A DNA stretch of 64,000 bases from CAISCU01 sp943361925 (GTDB taxonomy: Bacteria; Bacteroidota; Bacteroidia; UKL13-3), in contig CALRIT020000011.1 in NCBI GenBank assembly GCA_943361925.1, positions 62,001-126,000 of the forward strand, written 5' to 3'. Every line of letters begins with the position of its first letter. The stretch's first letter is position 1. The notes beneath the pieces are model-generated. The model was not told where the DNA came from. It was given only the letters and a program-made list of their open reading frames with translations, and did no database searches. The position numbers were made by a program, and so were the translations under genes. Below, piece by piece: positions 61,763 through 64,000 of the stretch.

Positions 61763-64000
61763 GTGTTTAAAAAGTTAATTAAAATAAGCTATTCTGTTTT
61801 GGCGGTCTTTGTTGGACTGCTACTGCTGGCTTATGTTCTTTTTAGTAGTTTCGCTTTTCAAAATTATATTACTTCGAGAATTAGTAATTATGTCAATGAT
61901 AAATACCATACCCGAATTTCAATCGGAGAAATAAGTTATGATGGCTGGTCTTATTTTTCTCTAAGAAAAGTAATGATGGGTGATACCAAATCCGATACAT
62001 TATTCTATGCAGGTAGATTACAGTTTAATTTAGCAGGTATTCAAATCGATTCATTAAAGTTTAAACTGAACCATGTTGTGCTCGATGAAGGTTTATGTAA
62101 AATCACAACTTATAAAGATTCTACTTTTAGTTTTGATGCAATTAATGCCTTCATGGATCCCAATGATACCATTCCTCCTGATCCAAATGCGCCGCCTTTT
62201 GTACTCGAATTAAAGAACTTGGAGTGCATGGATACACGCTTCATTATGATTGATTCTACCCAAGAATTTTATACTGAAGGTTATGATCCTTTTAATATGT
62301 TGGTTACCGACATCAATTTTAGGTCGAGAAACTTTCAGATTATAGAAGATTCACTTCATTTTGATTTACATAATTTCACCTGTAAAGAAAAATCAGGCTT
62401 TGAAATTAAACGTTTGGAGGCTATCGCAATGGTTTCCGCTACTACAATCAGACTCGATAAAATGGAAATGGTAACCAAACATTCTGTTTTGAGAGATTAT
62501 TTTAGTTTGGATTATAAGAGTTGGAAAGATTATGCTGATTTTGAAAACAAAGTGAAGTTTAATCTGAAGTTAAAAGATTGTGATGTCGATTTTAAAGACA
62601 TTGTTTATTTCGCCCCGTTTTTAAAGGAATATGATTATAAAGCAAAAGTTTCCGGTTTAGCGAAAGGTCCATTAGCAAGTCTTCATATCACAAATATAAA
62701 AGCCTCACATGGCAAGGATACCTATTTTGAAGGGAACGCCAGACTGAATGGATTACCTGATATTGACCATACTTTTATGGATATTGAAGCAGAATATGCT
62801 TCAAGTAATAAAAGTGAAATTCAAACCATTTCCGGTATAGAAATGCCTGAAATACTGAATGAATTAGGTAAGATTGTATATAAAGGAAGATATACCGGTT
62901 TTTATACAGATTTCGTGAGTTTTGGTGATGTTGAAACTCGTTTTGGAAACATCAAAACCGACTTAAATATGAAGCTTCCCGAAAATGTTATGGATGCTTC
63001 TTATTCAGGTTCCATGCAACTATCTCATTTTGATATTGGCTCTTTTTTGAAGAATAATTCTTTGGGTTTAGTTAGTCTTTCAGGAAGTGTTCAGGGAAAA
63101 GGATTTGATTTGGAACATTTAAATTCTCAATTTGATATTACAGCTTCTGAGTTCGATTTTAATAAATACAAATATTCTGAAATTGATATTAGTGCAAATG
63201 CCAGGAACAAAAAGTTTGAAACTGTATTTGATATAAATGACAGTAATTTAATTTTTTCAGGTGAGGCCATTGTTGATATGGCAAAACCATTTAAGTATAT
63301 CAAAGTAAATTCAGTTTTAGAAGATGCAAATCCTGATGCGCTGCATTTTATAAGTGGAGTTGATCATTTAGGATTTGATATTAATAGTGATTTTTATTTC
63401 AAAGACCTCGATGAAAATTATGGCACAATTGATATAAATAATACGCATTATGAAAAAAATGCCTACAGTTATAGAATCAGTAATCTCACTTTAACAGCTC
63501 AAAATGGAAATGAAAAAATGCTTAGCCTTAAAGGTGATTATGTTGATGCATTTATAAAAGGTCAGTATAATTTTGATTACTTATATGAGCAGGTTTATAA
63601 TATGGTTGCCGGAGTAATCCCAAATTACATTGCAAAGAAAAATCTGAAGCAATACCCGGAACAGGATTTTACTTTTAAAGTTGAATTATACTCAACCCAA
63701 AATATTTCACCATTGTTTTTTCCGGGTTACAATGCAACTCAGGTTGATTTAAAGGGCCAAGTTCGTTCACCAAATAATACATTTTTGGTTCAAGGTGGAA
63801 TTGGAAGTTTAAATGCAGAAGGATTAATCTTCAACTCAAATACACTGAAGTTTTTAGTGAATGAAAAAAAGGAATTGAACTTACTTTATGGTGTTAAAAG
63901 TATAGGTAAAAAAGATACTTTATTTGTGGGTGATGTTGGATTAAAATTCGATGGCTTTAATAATGTAGGTGAGGCAATTTGGTTTATCCGTGATTCAAAT
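61763..64000 (+). CDS. TamB/AsmA-like envelope protein, N-terminal part (truncated by window end)
   Basis: A frame open from GTG 61763 to the end of the window (746 codons, no stop). It starts MFKKLIKISYSVLAVFVGLL with one N-terminal membrane anchor and continues as many amphipathic beta strands, opening YVNDKYHTRISIGEISYDGW and DTLFYAGRLQFNLAG. This is the DUF490/TamB and AsmA style of long beta-groove proteins that bridge the inner and outer membrane and carry phospholipid or help insert outer-membrane proteins. The position divergent from tsaD fits Bacteroidota synteny. The start codon is inferred, since no ATG precedes the anchor. Confidence 0.82.
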   Translation, partial: MFKKLIKISYSVLAVFVGLLLLAYVLFSSFAFQNYITSRISNYVNDKYHTRISIGEISYDGWSYFSLRKVMMGDTKSDTLFYAGRLQFNLAGIQIDSLKFKLNHVVLDEGLCKITTYKDSTFSFDAINAFMDPNDTIPPDPNAPPFVLELKNLECMDTRFIMIDSTQEFYTEGYDPFNMLVTDINFRSRNFQIIEDSLHFDLHNFTCKEKSGFEIKRLEAIAMVSATTIRLDKMEMVTKHSVLRDYFSLDYKSWKDYADFENKVKFNLKLKDCDVDFKDIVYFAPFLKEYDYKAKVSGLAKGPLASLHITNIKASHGKDTYFEGNARLNGLPDIDHTFMDIEAEYASSNKSEIQTISGIEMPEILNELGKIVYKGRYTGFYTDFVSFGDVETRFGNIKTDLNMKLPENVMDASYSGSMQLSHFDIGSFLKNNSLGLVSLSGSVQGKGFDLEHLNSQFDITASEFDFNKYKYSEIDISANARNKKFETVFDINDSNLIFSGEAIVDMAKPFKYIKVNSVLEDANPDALHFISGVDHLGFDINSDFYFKDLDENYGTIDINNTHYEKNAYSYRISNLTLTAQNGNEKMLSLKGDYVDAFIKGQYNFDYLYEQVYNMVAGVIPNYIAKKNLKQYPEQDFTFKVELYSTQNISPLFFPGYNATQVDLKGQVRSPNNTFLVQGGIGSLNAEGLIFNSNTLKFLVNEKKELNLLYGVKSIGKKDTLFVGDVGLKFDGFNNVGEAIWFIRDSN

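Overview
The window comes from a low-GC member of the Bacteroidota. The signs are SusC/SusD proteins, five proteins with a C-terminal type IX secretion (T9SS) sorting domain, a GldC homologue, and promoters with the phylum-specific TAnnTTTG -7 element. Most starts lack a Shine-Dalgarno (SD) sequence. The genus cannot be read from the sequence.

Layout. 1-7.1 kb: start of a MarC-family gene (minus), then a plus-strand run of PASTA protein, large T9SS cargo, rhodanese, seven-heme cytochrome with TPRs, and MltG. 7.2-12.3 kb: YugP-like Zn peptidase and a DUF6728-type small protein, an MntR-MntH manganese cassette with a clear operator (MntH carries a fused Usp domain), a RelE/ParE-type toxin-antitoxin pair, an FlK-like thioesterase and SmpB. 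12.3-18 kb: outer-membrane barrel, Pcm, a Gfo/Idh/MocA protein, a lipoprotein and a polyprenyl-phosphate sugar transferase (envelope polysaccharide), then rplU-rpmA. 18.1-18.73 kb: a tandem array of six tRNA-Ala-derived units. Only one is a normal tRNA-Ala(GGC); in the other five the anticodon arm is replaced by a 20-nt hairpin. 18.7-33 kb: mostly housekeeping genes: DUF2200 and DUF1801 proteins, PhoH, cupin, GldC, MerR, M23 peptidase, AlaRS, a pyrR-pyrB-lipoprotein-trpS-Mpo1-like run, an EVE protein and ribosomal protein S1.

33-58 kb is an accessory carbohydrate region that looks like a starch or alpha-glucan utilisation locus. It holds a T9SS surface protein with a small sorting-signal protein, a secreted GH13 amylase, a GH31 alpha-glucosidase, a T9SS protein built of starch-binding-like modules, a second multidomain GH13 amylase, and a SusC-SusD-lipoprotein-secreted protein operon. 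Inside it sits a five-gene soluble signalling operon (PAS/GAF hybrid kinase, receiver-kinase, LytTR-like protein, receiver-AraC regulator, single receiver), a plausible but unproven regulator. The last gene of the Sus operon has two copies of a motif also seen near the N-terminus of the secreted amylase, suggesting a shared glycan-binding module.

58-64 kb: PAP2 phosphatase, ArnT-like GT39 glycosyltransferase, TsaD (minus) and the first 746 codons of a TamB/AsmA-like protein running off the end.

The most unusual object is the tRNA-Ala-like array. Next are several genes whose -7 promoter element ends only 4-5 nt before the start codon (apparent leaderless transcripts), SD sequences seen only at ribosomal protein genes, and the soluble phosphorelay within the starch locus.
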